Below are positions 47,397-59,845 of a stretch of DNA of 64,000 nucleotides, in pieces; the stretch's first letter is position 1, and each line of letters opens with the position of its first letter. Origin of the DNA: Henricia sp. BOLD:AAB3569 (Eukaryota > Echinodermata > Asteroidea > Spinulosida > Echinasteridae); assembly GCA_037783545.1 (NCBI GenBank), contig JBBELK010001632.1, positions 20,486-84,485 on the forward strand, read 5' to 3'. The position numbers and the translations under genes are program-made. Under the pieces are notes generated by a model. That model was not told the origin of the DNA, ran no database searches, and saw only the letters and a program-made list of their open reading frames with translations.

Positions 47397-50300
47397 TTGA
47401 AGTTTGTCTGGAAATTCGTTAAGTTGTGCCGGCAGGGAGTTTTTGCTAGCTTCGACGATAACTCGGTCGGTTTAAACGGGAAATTGCTGAAATTTGCAGA
47501 ACACGTTTGGGATATAGAGTTGTTTTAGCAGACAAAATTTGAAGTTTGTCCTGACAAAATGTTCCAAAATGGCGACCACTTCAGACGCAATGTTTCCCGA
47601 AAGCGGCGTCTGTTTGTGCGAAAACTGTTCCGGCAGTGAGTTTTTGCTAGATTCGACGATAACTCGGTCGTTTAAAACGGGAAATTGCGACCACTTCAGA
47701 CGCAATGTTTCCCGAAAGCGGCGTCTGCTTGTGCAAAAACTGTGCCGGCAAGGAGTTTTTGCTAGATTCGACGATAACTCGGTTGGTTTAAACGGGAAAT
47801 TGCTGAAATTCGCAGAACACGTTTGGGATATAGAGTTGTTTTAGCAGACAAAATTTGAAGTTTGTCTGGACATTCCTTCAGTTCCAAAATGGCGACCACT
47901 TCAGACGAAATGTTTCCCGAAAGCGCGTCTGTTTGTGCGAAAACTGTTCCAGGCAGAGAGTTTTTGCTAGATTCGACGATAACTCGGTCGGTTTAAACGG
48001 AAATTGCTGAAATTTGCAGAACACGTTTGCGATATAGAGTTGTTTTAGCAGACAAAATTTGAAGTTTGTCTGGAAATTCGTTAAGTTCCAAAATAGCGAC
48101 CACTTCAGACGCAATGTTTCCCGAAAGCGGCGTCTGCTTGTGCAAAAACTGTGCCGGCAAGGAGTTTTGCTAGATTCGACGATAACTCGGTTGGTTTAAA
48201 ACGGGAAATTGCTGAAATTCGCAGAACACGTTTGGGATATAGAGTTGTTTTAGCAGACAAAATTTGAAGTTTGTCTGGACATTCCTTCAGTTCCAAAATG
48301 GCGACCACTTCAGACGAAATGTTTCCCGAAAGCGGCGTCTGTTTGTGCGAAAAACTGTTCCGGCAGAGAGTTTTTGCTAGATTCGACGATAACTCGGTCG
48401 GTTTAAACGGGAAATTGCTGAAATTTGCAGAACACGTTTGCGATATAGAGTTGTTTTAGCAGACAAAATTTGAAGTTTGTCTGGAAATTCGTTAAGTTCC
48501 AAAATAGCGACCACTTCAGGACGCAATGTTTCCCGAAAGCGGCGTCTGCTTGTGCAAAAACTGTGCCGGCAAGGAGTTTTTGCTAGATTCGACGATAACT
48601 CGGTTGGTTTAAACGGGAAATTGCTGAAATTTGCAGAACACGTTTGGGATATAGAGTTGTTTTAGCAGACAAAATTTGAAGTTTGTCTGGACATTCCTTC
48701 AGTTCCAAATGGCGACCACTTCAGACGCAATGTTTCCCGAAAGCGGCGTCTGTTTGTGCGAAAACTGTTCTGGCAAAGAGTTTTTGATAGATTCGACGAT
48801 AACTCGGTCGGTTTAAACGGGAAATTGCTGAAATTTGCAGAACACGTTTGCGATATAGAGTTGTTTTAGCAGAACAAAATTTGAAGTTTGTCTGGAAATT
48901 CGTTAAGTTCCAAAATAGCGACCACTTCAGACGCAAATGTTTCCCGAAAGCGGCGTCTGCTTGTGCAAAAACTGTGCGGCAAGGAGTTTTTGCTAGATTC
49001 GACGATAACTCGGTTGGTTTAAACGGGGAAATTGCTGAAATTCGCAGAACACGTTTGGGATATAGAGTTGTTTTAGCAGACAAAATTTGAAGTTTGTCTG
49101 GAAATTCGTTAAGTTCCAAAATAGCGACCACTTCAGACGCAATGTTTCCCGAAAGCGGCGTCTGTTTGTGCGAAAACTGTTCCGGCAGAGAGTTTTTGCT
49201 AGATTCGACGATACCTACAGGTCGGTTTAAACGGAAAATTGCTGAAATTTGCAGAACACGTTTGCGATATAGAGTTGTTTTAGCAGACAAAATTTGAAGT
49301 TTGTCTGGAAATTCGTTAAGTTCCAAAATAGCGACCACTTCAGACGCAATGTTTCCCGAAAGCGGCGTCTGCTTGTGCAAAAACTGTGCCGGCAAGAGTT
49401 TTTGCTAGATTCGACGATAACTCGGTTGGTTTAAACGGGAAATTGCTGAAATTCGCAGAACACGTTTGGGATATAGAGTTGTTTTAGCAGACAAAATTTG
49501 AAGTTTGTCTGGACATTCCTTCAGTTCCAAAATAGCGACCACTTCAAACGCAATGTTTCCCGAAAAGCGGCGTCTGCTTGTGCGAAAACTGTGCCCGCAA
49601 GGAGTTTTTGCTAGATTCGACGATACTCGGTCGGTTTAAACGGGAAATTGCTGAAATTTGCAGAACACGTTTGCGATATAGAGTTGTTTTAGCAGACAAA
49701 ATTTGAAGTTTGTCTGGAAATTCGTTAAGTTCCAAAATAGCGACCACTTCAGACGCAATGTTTCCCGAAAGCGGCGTCTGCTTGTGCAAAAACTGTGCCG
49801 GCAAGGAGTTTTTGCTAGATTCGACGATAACTCGGTTGGTTTAAACGGGAAATTGCTGAAATTTGCAGAACACGTTTGGGATATAGAGTTGTTTTAGCAG
49901 ACAAAATTTGAAGTTTGTCTGGACATTCCTTCAGTTCCAAAATGGCGACCACTTCAGACGCAATGTTTCCCGAAAGCGGCGTCTGTTTGTGCGAAAACTG
50001 TTCTGGCAAAGAGTTTTTGATAGATTCGACGATAACTCGGTCGGTTTAAACGGGAAATTGCTGAAATTTGCAGAACACGTTTGCGATATAGAGTTGTTTT
50101 AGCAGACAAAATTTGAAGTTTGTCTGGAAATTCGTTAAGTTCCAAATTAGCGACCACTTCAGACGCAATGTTTCCCGAAAGCGGCGTCTGCTTGTGCCAA
50201 AAACTGTGCCGGCAAGGAGTTTTTGCTAGATTCGACGATAACTCGGTTGGTTTAAACGGGAAATTGCTGAAATTCGCAGAACACGTTTGGGATATAGAGT

Positions 50301-51548
50301 TGTTTTAGCAGACAAAATTTGAAGTTTGTCTGGAAATTCGTTAAGTTCCAAAATAGCGACCACTTCAGACGCAATGTTTCCCGAAAGCGGCGTCTGTTTG
50401 TTCGAAAACTGTTCCGCAGAGAGTTTTTGCTAGGTTCGACGATAACTCGGTTGGTTTAAACGGGAAATTGCTGAAATTTGCAGAACACGTTTGCGATATA
50501 GAGTTGTTTTAGCAGACAAAATTTGAAGTTTGTCTGGACATTCCTTCAGTTCCCAAAATAGCGACCACTTCAGACGCAATGTTTCCCGAAAGCGGCGTCT
50601 GCTTGTGCAAAAACTGTGCCGGCAAGGAGTTTTTGCTAGATTCGACGATAAACTCGGTTGGTTTAAACCGGAAATTGCTGAAATTTGCAGAACACGTTTG
50701 GATATAGAGTTGTTTTAGCAGACAAAATTTGAAGTTTGTCGTGAAATTCCTTCAGTTCCAAAATAGGGACCACTTCAGACGCAATGTTTACCGAAAGCGG
50801 CGTCTGCTTGTGCGAAAACTGTGCCGGCAAAGAGTTTTTGCTAGATTCGACGATAACTCGGTCGGTTTAAACGGGAAATTGCTGAAATTTGCAGAACACG
50901 TTTGCGATATAGAGTTGTTTTAGCAGACAAAATTTGAAGTTTGTCTGGAAATTCGTTAAGTTCCAAAATGGCGACCACTTCAGACGCAATGTTTCCCGAA
51001 AGCGGCGTCTGCTTGTGCAAAAACTGTGCCGGCAAGGAGTTTTTGCTAGATTCGACGATAACTCGGTTGGTTTAAACGGGAAATTGCTGAAATTGCAGAA
51101 CACGTTTGGGATATAGAGTTGTTTTAGCAGACAAAATTTGAAGTTTGTCGTGAAATTCCTTCAGTTCCAAAATGGCGACCACTTCAGACGCAATGTTTAC
51201 CGAAAGCGGCGTCTGCTTGTGCGAAAACTGTGCCGGCAAAGAGTTTTTGCTAGATTCGACGATAACTCGGTCGGTTTAAACGGGAAATTGCTGAAATTTG
51301 CAGAACACGTTTGCGATATAGAGTTGTTTTAGCAGACAAAATTTGAAGTTTGTCTGGAAATTCGTTAAGTTCCCAAAATAGCGACCACTTCAGACGCAAT
51401 GTTTCCCGAAAGCGGCGTCTGCTTGTGCAAAAACTGTGCCGGCAAGGAGTTTTTGCTAGATTCGACGATAACTCGGTTGGTTTAAACGGGAAATTGCTGA
51501 AATTTGCAGAACACGTTTGGGATATAGAGTTGTTTTAGCAGACAAAAT
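47397..51548. repeat. B block R15: f-g/h followed by h-rich alternation
   Basis: Approximate starts: 47397 f, 47539 g/h, 47855 n, 48059 h, 48264 n, 48470 h, 48676 k, 48881 h, 49087 m/n, 49294 h, 49498 i', 49703 h, 49908 k, 50113 h, 50319 m, 50523 h-like, 50729 a/e hybrid, 50934 h, 51138 o, 51343 h. From 48059 nearly every second monomer is h, so this stretch behaves like a set of 410-bp dimers. TTCTGGCAAAGAG is private to the k copies at 48676 and 49908. Indel-rich. Confidence 0.82.
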
Positions 51549-53853
51549 TTGAAGTTTGTCTGGACATTCCTTCAGTTCCAAAATGGCGACCACTTCAGAC
51601 GCAATGTTTCCCGAAAGCGGCGTCTGTTTGTGCGAAACTGTTCCGGCAGAGAGTTTTTGATAGATTCGACGATAACTCGGTCGGTTTAAACGGGAAATTG
51701 CTGAAATTTGCAGAACACGTTTGCGATATAGAGTTGATTTAGCAGACAAAATTTGAAGTTTGTCTGGAAATTCGTTAAGTTCCAAAATAGCGACCACTTC
51801 AGACGCAATGTTTCCCGAAAGCGGCGTCTGCTTGTGCATGCAAAAACTGTGCCGGCAAGGAGTTTTTGCTAGATTCGACGATAACTCGGTTGGTTTAAAC
51901 GGGGAAATTGCTGAAATTCGCAGAACACGTTTGGGATATAGAGTTGTTTTAGCAGACAAAATTTGAAGTTTGTCTGGAAATTCGTTAAGTTCCAAAATAG
52001 CGACCACTTCAGATGCAATGTTTCCCGAAAGCGGCGTCTGTTTGTGCGAAAACTGTTCCGGCAGAGAGTTTTTGCTAGATTCGACGATAACTCGGTCGGT
52101 TTAAACGGGAAATTGCTGAAATTTGCAGAACACGTTTGCGATATAGAGTTGTTTTAGCAGACAAAATTTGAAGTTTGTCTGGAAATTCGTTAAGTTCCAA
52201 AATAGCGACCACTTCAGACGCAATGTTTCCCGAAAGCGGCGTCTGTTTGTGCGAAAACTGTTCCGGCAGAGAGTTTTTGCTAGATTCGACGATAACTCGG
52301 TCGGTTTAAACTGGAAATTGCTGAAATTTGCAGAACACGTTTGCGAATAGAGTTGTTTTAACAGACAAAATTTGAAGTTTGTCTGGACATTCCTCAGTTC
52401 CAAAATAGCGACAACTTCAAACGCAATGTTTCCCGAAAGCGGCGTCTGCTTGTGCGAAAACTGTGCCGGCAAGGAGTTTTTGCTAGATTCGACGATAACT
52501 CGGTCGGTTTATACGGGAAATTGCTGAAATTTGCAGAACACGTTTGGGATATAGAGTTGTTTTAACAGACAAAATTTGAAGTTTGTCTGGACATTCCTTC
52601 AGTTCCAAAATAGCGACAACTTCAAACGCAATGTTTACCGAAAGCGGCGTCTGCTTGTGCGAAAACTGTGCCGGCAAGGAGTTTTTGCTAGATTCGACGA
52701 TAACTCGGTCGGTTTATACGGGAAATTGCTGAAATTTGCAGAACACGTTTGGGATATAGAGTTGTTTTAGCAGACAAAATTTGAAGTTTGTTTGGAAATT
52801 CCTTCAGTTCCAAAATAGAGACCATTTCAGACGCAATGTTTCCCGAAAGCGGCGTCTGCTTGTGCAAAAACTGTGCCGGCAAGGAGTTTTTGCTAGATTC
52901 GACGATAACTCGGTCGGTTTAAACGGGAAATTGCTGAAATTTGCAGAACACGTTTGCGATATAGAGTTGTTTTAGCAGACAAAATTTGAAGTTTGTCTGG
53001 AAATTCGTTAAGTTCCAAAATAGCGACCACTTCAGACGCAATGTTTCCCGAAAGCGGCGTCTGCTTGTGCAAAAACTGTGCCAGCAAGGAGTTTTTGATA
53101 GATTCGACGATAACTCGGTTGGTTTAAACGGGAAATTGCTGAAATTTACAGAACACGTTTGGGATATAGAGTTGTTTTAGCAGACAAAATTTGAAGTTCG
53201 TCTGGACATTCCTTCAGTTCCAAAATGGCGACCACTTCAGACGCAATGTTTACCGAAAGCGGCGTCTGCTTGTGCGAAAACTGTGCCGGCAAAGAGTTTT
53301 TGCTAGATTCGACGATAACTCGGTCGGTTTAAACGGGAAATTGCTGAAATTTGCAGAACACGTTTGCGATATAGAGTTGTTTTAGCAGACAAAATTTGAA
53401 GTTTGTCTGGAAATTCGTTAAGTTGTGCCGGCAGGGAGTTTTTGCTAGCTTCGACGATAACTCGGTCGGTTTAAACGGGAAATTGCTGAAATTTGCAGAA
53501 CACGTTTGGGATATAGAGTTGTTTTAGCAGACAAAATTTGAAGTTTGTCTGGACAAAATGTTCCAAAATGGCGACCACTTCAGACGCAATGTTTCCCGAA
53601 AGCGGCGTCTGTTTGTGCGAAAACTGTTCCGGCAGTGAGTTTTTGCTAGATTCGACGATAACTCGGTCGGTTTAAACGGGAAATTGCGACCACTTCAGAC
53701 GCAATGTTTCCCGAAAGCGGCGTCTGCTTGTGCAAAAACTGTGCCGGCAAGGAGTTTTTGCTAGATTCGACGATAACTCGGTTGGTTTAAACGGGAAATT
53801 GCTGAAATTCGCAGAACACGTTTGGGATATAGAGTTGTTTTAGCAGACAAAAT
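51549..53853. repeat. B block R16: k-h-l-m-b-b-c'-d-e-f-g/h, copy of 8708-11420 less two monomers
   Basis: Starts: 51549 k (GAGTTGATTT), 51753 h (210 bp, extra ATGC), 51963 l, 52168 m (TTTGCGAATAG), 52372 b (TTTCCCG), 52576 b, 52781 c', 52986 d (TTTACAG), 53191 e, 53396 f, 53538 g/h. The marks GAGTTGATTT, GATGCAATG, TTTGCGAATAG and TTTACAG appear in the same order from 8708. The j-a pair found at 9732-10141 is missing here. Confidence 0.86.
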
Positions 53854-56515
53854 TTGAAGTTTGTCTGGACATTCCTTCAGTTCCAAAATGGCGACCACTT
53901 CAGACGAAATGTTTCCCGAAAGCGGCGTCTGTTTGTGCGAAAACTGTTCCGGCAGAGAGTTTTTGCTAGATTCGACGATAACTCGGTCGGTTTAAACGGA
54001 AAATTGCTGAAATTTGCAGAACACGTTTGCGATATAGAGTTGTTTTAGCAGACAAAATTTGAAGTTTGTCTGGAAATTCGTTAAGTTCCAAAATAGCGAC
54101 CACTTCAGACGCAATGTTTCCCGAAAGCGGCGTCTGCTTGTGCAAAAACTGTGCCGGCAAGGAGTTTTTGCTAGATTCGACGATAACTCGGTTGGTTTAA
54201 ACGGGAAATTGCTGAAATTCGCAGAACACGTTTGGGATATAGAGTTGTTTTAGCAGACAAAATTTGAAGTTTGTCTGGACATTCCTTCAGTTCCAAAATA
54301 GCGACCACTTCAAACGCAATGTTTCCCGAAAGCGGCGTCTGCTTGTGCGAAAACTGTGCCCGCAAGGAGTTTTTGCTAGATTCGACGATAACTCGGTCGG
54401 TTTAAACGGGAAATTGCTGAAATTTGCAGAACACGTTTGCGATATAGAGTTGTTTTAGCAGACAAAATTTGAAGTTTGTCTGGAAATTCGTTAAGTTCCA
54501 AAATAGCGACCACTTCAGACGCAATGTTTCCCGAAAGCGGCGTCTGTTTGTGCGAAAACTGTTCCGGCAGAGAGTTTTTGCTAGATTCGACGATAACTCG
54601 GTTGGTTTAAACGGGAAATTGCTGAAATTTGCAGAACACGTTTGCGATATAGAGTTGTTTTAGCAGACAAAATTTGAAGTTTGTCGTGAAATTCCTTCAG
54701 TTCCAAAATGGCGACCACTTCAGACGCAATGTTTACCGAAAGCGGCGTCTGCTTGTGCGAAAACTGTGCCGGCAAAGAGTTTTTGCTAGATTCGACGATA
54801 ACTCGGTCGGTTTAAACGGGAAATTGCTGAAATTTGCAGAACACGTTTGCGATATAGAGTTGTTTTAGCAGACAAAATTTGAAGTTTGTCTGGAAATTCG
54901 TTAAGTTCCAAAATAGCGACCACTTCAGACGCAATGTTTCCCGAAAGCGGCGTCTGCTTGTGCAAAAACTGTGCCGGCAAGGAGTTTTTGCTAGATTCGA
55001 CGATAACTCGGTTGGTTTAAACGGGAAATTGCTGAAATTTGCAGAACACGTTTGGGATATAGAGTTGTTTTAGCAGACAAAATTTGAAGTTTGTCTGGAA
55101 ATTCGTTAAGTTCCAAAATAGCGACCACTTCAGACGCAATGTTTCCCGAAAGCGGCGTCTGTTTGTGCGAAAACTGTTCCGGCAGAGAGTTTTTGCTAGA
55201 TTCGACGATAACTCGGTCGGTTTAAACGGGAAATTGCTGAAATTTGCAGAACACGTTTGCGATATAGAGTTGTTTTAACAGACAAAATTTGAAGTTTGTC
55301 TGGACATTCCTTCAGTTCCAAAATAGCGACAACTTCAAACGCAATGTTTACCGAAAGCGGCGTCTGCTTGTGCGAAAACTGTGCCGGCAAGGAGTTTTTG
55401 CTAGATTCGACGATAACTCGGTCGGTTTATACGGGAAATTGCTGAAATTTGCAGAACACGTTTGGGATATAGAGTTGTTTTAGCAGACAAAATTTGAAGT
55501 TTGTTTGGAAATTTCTTCAGTTCCAAAATAGAGACCATTTCAGACGCAATGTTTCCCGAAAGCGGCGTCTGCTTGTGCGAAAACTGTGCCGGCAAGGAGT
55601 TTTTGCTAGATTCGACGATAACTCGGTTGGTTTAAACGGGAAATTGCTGAAATTTGCAGAACACGTTTGCGATATAGAGTTGTTTTAGCAGACAAAATTT
55701 GAAGTTTGTCGTGAAATTCCTTCAGTTCCAAAATAGGACCACTTCAGACGCAATGTTTACCGAAAGCGGCGTCTGCTTGTGCGAATACTGTGCCGGCAAG
55801 GAGTTTTTGCTAGATTCGACGATAACTCGGTCGGTTTATACGGGAAATTGCTGAAATTTGCAGAACACGTTTGGGATATAGAGTTGTTTTAACAGACAAA
55901 ATTTGAAGTTTGTCTGGACATTCCTTCAGTTCCAAAATGCGACAACTTCAAACGCAATGTTTACCGAAAGCGGCGTCTGCTTGTGCGAAAACTGTGCCGG
56001 CAAGGAGTTTTTGCTAGATTCGACGATAACTCGGTCGGTTTATACGGGAAATTGCTGAAACTTGCAGAACACGTTTGGATATAGAGTTGTTTTAGCAGAC
56101 AAAATTTGAAGTTTGTTTGGCAATTCCTTCAGTTCCAAAATAGAGACCATTTCAGACGCAATGTTTCCCGAAAGCGGCGTCTGCTTGTGCAAAAACTGTG
56201 CCGGCAAGAGTTTTTGCTAGATTCGACGATAACTCGGTCGGTTTAAACGGGAAATTGCTGAAATTTGCAGAACACGTTTGCGATATAGAGTTGTTTTAGC
56301 AGACAAAATTTGAAGTTTGTCTGGAAATTCGTTAAGTTCCAAAATAGCGACCACTTCAGACGCAATGTTTCCCGAAAGCGGCGTCTGCTTGGTGCAAAAA
56401 CTGTGCCAGCAAGGAGTTTTTGATAGATTCGACGATAACTCGGTTGGTTTAAACGGGAAATTGCTGAAATTTGCAGAACACGTTTGGGATATAGAGTTGT
56501 TTTAGCAGACAAAAT
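53854..56515. repeat. B block R17: n-h-i'-m-o-h-m-b-j-a-b-c-d
   Basis: Starts: 53854 n, 54059 h, 54264 i', 54469 m, 54674 o, 54879 h, 55084 m, 55289 b, 55494 j, 55699 a, 55903 b, 56106 c, 56310 d. Sequence is clean to about 55730, after which single-base indels appear. The j carries AAATTTCTTCAG as in the 1,944-bp cassettes but has GGAGTTTTT rather than GGAATTTTT. Confidence 0.86.
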
Positions 56516-57685
56516 TTGAAGTTCGTCTGGACATTCCTTCAGTTCCAAAATGGCGACCACTTCAGACGCAATGTTTACCGAAAGCGGCGTCTGCTTGTGC
56601 GAAAACTGTGCCGGCAAAGAGTTTTTGCTAGATTCGACGATAACTCGGTCGGTTTAAACGGGAAATTGCTGAAATTTGCAGAAACACGTTTGCGATATAG
56701 AGTTGTTTTAGCAGACAAAATTGAAGTTTGTCGTGAAATTCCTTCAGTTCCAAAATAGGGACCACTTCAGACGCAATGTTTACCGAAAGCGGCGTCTGCT
56801 TGTGCGAAAACTGTGCCGGCAAGGAGTTTTTGCTAGATTCGACGATAACTCGGTCGGTTTATACGGAAATTGCTGAAATTTGCAGAACACGTTTGGGATA
56901 TAGAGTTGTTTTAACAGACAAAATTTGAAGTTTGTCTGGACATTCCTTCAGTTCCAAAATAGCGACAACTTCAAACGCAATGTTTACCGAAAGCGGCGGT
57001 CTGCTTGTGCGAAAACTGTGCCGGCAAGGAGTTTTTGCTAGATTCGACGATAACTCGGTCGGTTTATACGGGAAATTGCTGAAATTTGCAGAACACGTTT
57101 GGGATATAGAGTTGTTTTAGCAGACAAAATTTGAAGTTTGTTTGGCAATTCCTTCAGTTCCAAAATAGAGACCATTTCAGACGCAATGTTTCCACGAAAG
57201 CGGCGTCTGCTTGTGCAAAAACTGTGCCGGCAAGGAGTTTTTGCTAGATTCGACGATAACTCGGTCGGTTTAAACGGGAAATTGCTGAAATTTGCAGAAC
57301 ACGTTTGCGATATAGAGTTGTTTTAGCAGACAAAATTTGAAGTTTGTCTGGAAATTCGTTAGTTCCAAAATAGCGACCACTTCAGACGCAATGTTTCCCG
57401 AAAGCGGCGTCTGCTTGTGCAAAAACTGTGCCAGCAAGGAGTTTTTGATAGATTCGACGATAACTCGGTTGGTTTAAACGGGAACTTGCTGAAATTTGCA
57501 GAACACGTTTGGGATATAGAGTTGTTTTAGCAGACAAAATTTGAAGTTCGTCTGGACATTCCTTCAGTTTCCAAAATGGCGACCACTTCAGACGCAATGT
57601 TTACCGAAAGCGGCGTCTGCTTGTGCGAAAACTGTGCCGGCAAAGAGTTTTTGCTAGATTCGACGATAACTCGGTCGGTTTTAAA
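55732..57685. other. Indel-rich patch 3
   Basis: Single-base changes such as AATAGGACC near 55735, AATGCGAC near 55937, CTTGGTGC near 56390, CAGAAACAC near 56680, GCGGCGGTC near 56997, TTTCCACG near 57190 and CGTTAGTTCC near 57359. The equivalent block at 5211-6404 lacks them. Confidence 0.78.
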
Positions 57686-59845
57686 CGGGAAATTGCTGAA
57701 ATTTGCAGAACACGTTTGCGATATAGAGTTGTTTTAGCAGACAAAATTTGAAGTTTGTCTGGAAATTCGTTAAGTTGTGCCGGCAGGGAGTTTTTGCTAG
57801 CTTCGACGATAACTCGGTCGGTTTAAACGGGAAATTACTGAAATTTGCAGAACACGTTTGTGATATAGAGTTGTTTTAGCAGACAAAATTTGAAGTTTGT
57901 CTGGACAAAATGTTCCAAAATGGCGACCACTTCAGACGCAATGTTTCCCGAAAGCGGCGTCTGTTTGTGCGAAAACTGTTCCGGCAGTGAGTTTTTGCTA
58001 GATTCGACGATAACTCGGTCGGTTTAAACGGGAAATTGCGACCACTTCAGACGCAATGTTTCCCGAAAGCGGCGTCTGCTTGTGCAAAAACTGTGCCGGC
58101 AAGGAGTTTTTGCTAGATTCGACGATAACTCGGTTGGTTTAAACGGGAAATTGCTGAAATTCGCAGAACACGTTTGGGATATAGAGTTGTTTTAGCAGAC
58201 AAAATTTGAAGTTTGTCTGGAAATTCGTTAAGTTCCAAAATAGCGACCACTTCAAACGCAATGTTTCCCGAAAGCGGCGTCTGCTTGTGCGAAAACTGTG
58301 CCCGCAAGGAGTTTTTGCTAGATTCGACGATAACTCGGTCGGTTTAAACGGGAAATTGCTGAAATTTGCAGAACACGTTTGCGATATAGAGTTGTTTTAA
58401 CAGACAAAATTTGAAGTTTGTCTGGACATTCCTTCAGTTCCAAAATAGCGACAACTTCAAACGCAATGTTCACCGAAAGCGGCGTCTGCTTGTGCGAAAA
58501 CTGTGCCGGCAAGGAGTTTTTGCTAGATTCGACGATAACTCGGTCGGTTTATACGGGAAATTGCTGAAATTTGCAGAACACGTTTGGGATATAGAGTTGT
58601 TTTAGCAGACAAAATTTGAAGTTTGTTTGGAAATTCCTTCAGTTCCAAAATAGAGACCATTTCAGACGCAATGTTTCCCGAAAGCGGCGTCTGCTTGTTC
58701 GAAAACTGTGCCGGCAAGGAGTTTTTGCTAGATTCGACGATAACTCGGTTGGTTTAAACGGGAAATTGCTGAAATTTGCAGAACACGTTTGCGATATAGA
58801 GTTGTTTTAGCAGACAAAATTTGAAGTTTGTCGTGAAATTCCTTCAGTTCCAAAATAGGGACCACTTCAGACGCAATGTTTACCGAAAGCGGCGTCTGCT
58901 TGTGCGAAAACTGTGCCGGCAAGGAGTTTTTGCTAGATTCGACGATAACTCGGTCGGTTTATACGGGAAATTGCTGAAATTTGCAGAACACGTTTGGGAT
59001 ATAGAGTTGTTTTAACAGACAAAATTTGAAGTTTGTCTGGACATTCCTTCAGTTCCAAAATAGCGACAACTTCAAACGCAATGTTTACCGAAAGCGGCGT
59101 CTGCTTGTGCGAAAACTGTGCCGGCAAGGAGTTTTTGCTAGATTCGACGATAACTCGGTCGGTTTATACGGGAAATTGCTGAAATTTGCAGAACACGTTT
59201 GGGATATAGAGTTGTTTTAGCAGACAAAATTTGAAGTTTGTTTGGCAATTCCTTCAGTTCCAAAATAGAGACCATTTCAGACGCAATGTTTCCCGAAAGC
59301 GGCGTCTGCTTGTGCAAAAACTGTGCCGGCAAGGAGTTTTTGCTAGATTCGACGATAACTCGGTCGGTTTAAACGGGAAATTGCTGAAATTTGCAGAACA
59401 CGTTTGCGATATAGAGTTGTTTTAGCAGACAAAATTTGAAGTTTGTCTGGAAATTCGTTAAGTTCCAAAATAGCGACCACTTCAGACGCAATGTTTCCCG
59501 AAAGCGGCGTCTGCTTGTGCAAAAACTGTGCCAGCAAGGAGTTTTTGATAGATTCGACGATAACTCGGTTGGTTTAAACGGGAAATTGCTGAAATTTGCA
59601 GAACACGTTTGGGATATAGAGTTGTTTTAGCAGACAAAATTTGAAGTTCGTCTGGACATTCCTTCAGTTCCAAAATGGCGACCACTTCAGACGCAATGTT
59701 TACCGAAAGCGGCGTCTGCTTGTGCGAAAACTGTGCCGGCAAAGAGTTTTTGCTAGATTCGACGATAACTCGGTCGGTTTAAACGGGAAATTGCTGAAAT
59801 TTGCAGAACACGTTTGCGATATAGAGTTGTTTTAGCAGACAAAAT
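56516..59845. repeat. B block R18, copy of the array start (5211-8707)
   Basis: Starts: 56516 e, 56721 a, 56925 b, 57131 c, 57337 d (GGGAACTTG), 57541 e, 57748 f, 57890 g/h, 58206 i, 58411 b (GTTCACC), 58616 j (CTTGTTCG), 58821 a, 59026 b, 59231 c, 59436 d, 59641 e. Matches 5211-8707 at an offset near 51.34 kb before the g fusion and exactly 51,138 after it. The step is one monomer: here g is fused directly to h, there to k followed by h. Indels stop near 57685. Confidence 0.87.

Larger units (their letters stand above)
42745..52400. other. Indel-rich patch 2
   Basis: Scattered indels of one or a few bases, for example GTTATCCCG near 43127, CGGCCGTCTG near 43553, GAAAGTAAGCGGG near 44067, GTGCAGAAAAAC near 45433, GATACCTACAGG near 49210 and an extra ATGC near 51838. 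Short clean runs interrupt it (for example 44211-44415 and 49703-50112). Confidence 0.78.

Noticed and set aside
48721-49395. 224-codon ORF on the minus strand, longest in the window
   Set aside because: It lies in an indel-rich patch where single-base shifts happen to link frames of successive monomers. Equivalent clean monomers have no such frame.
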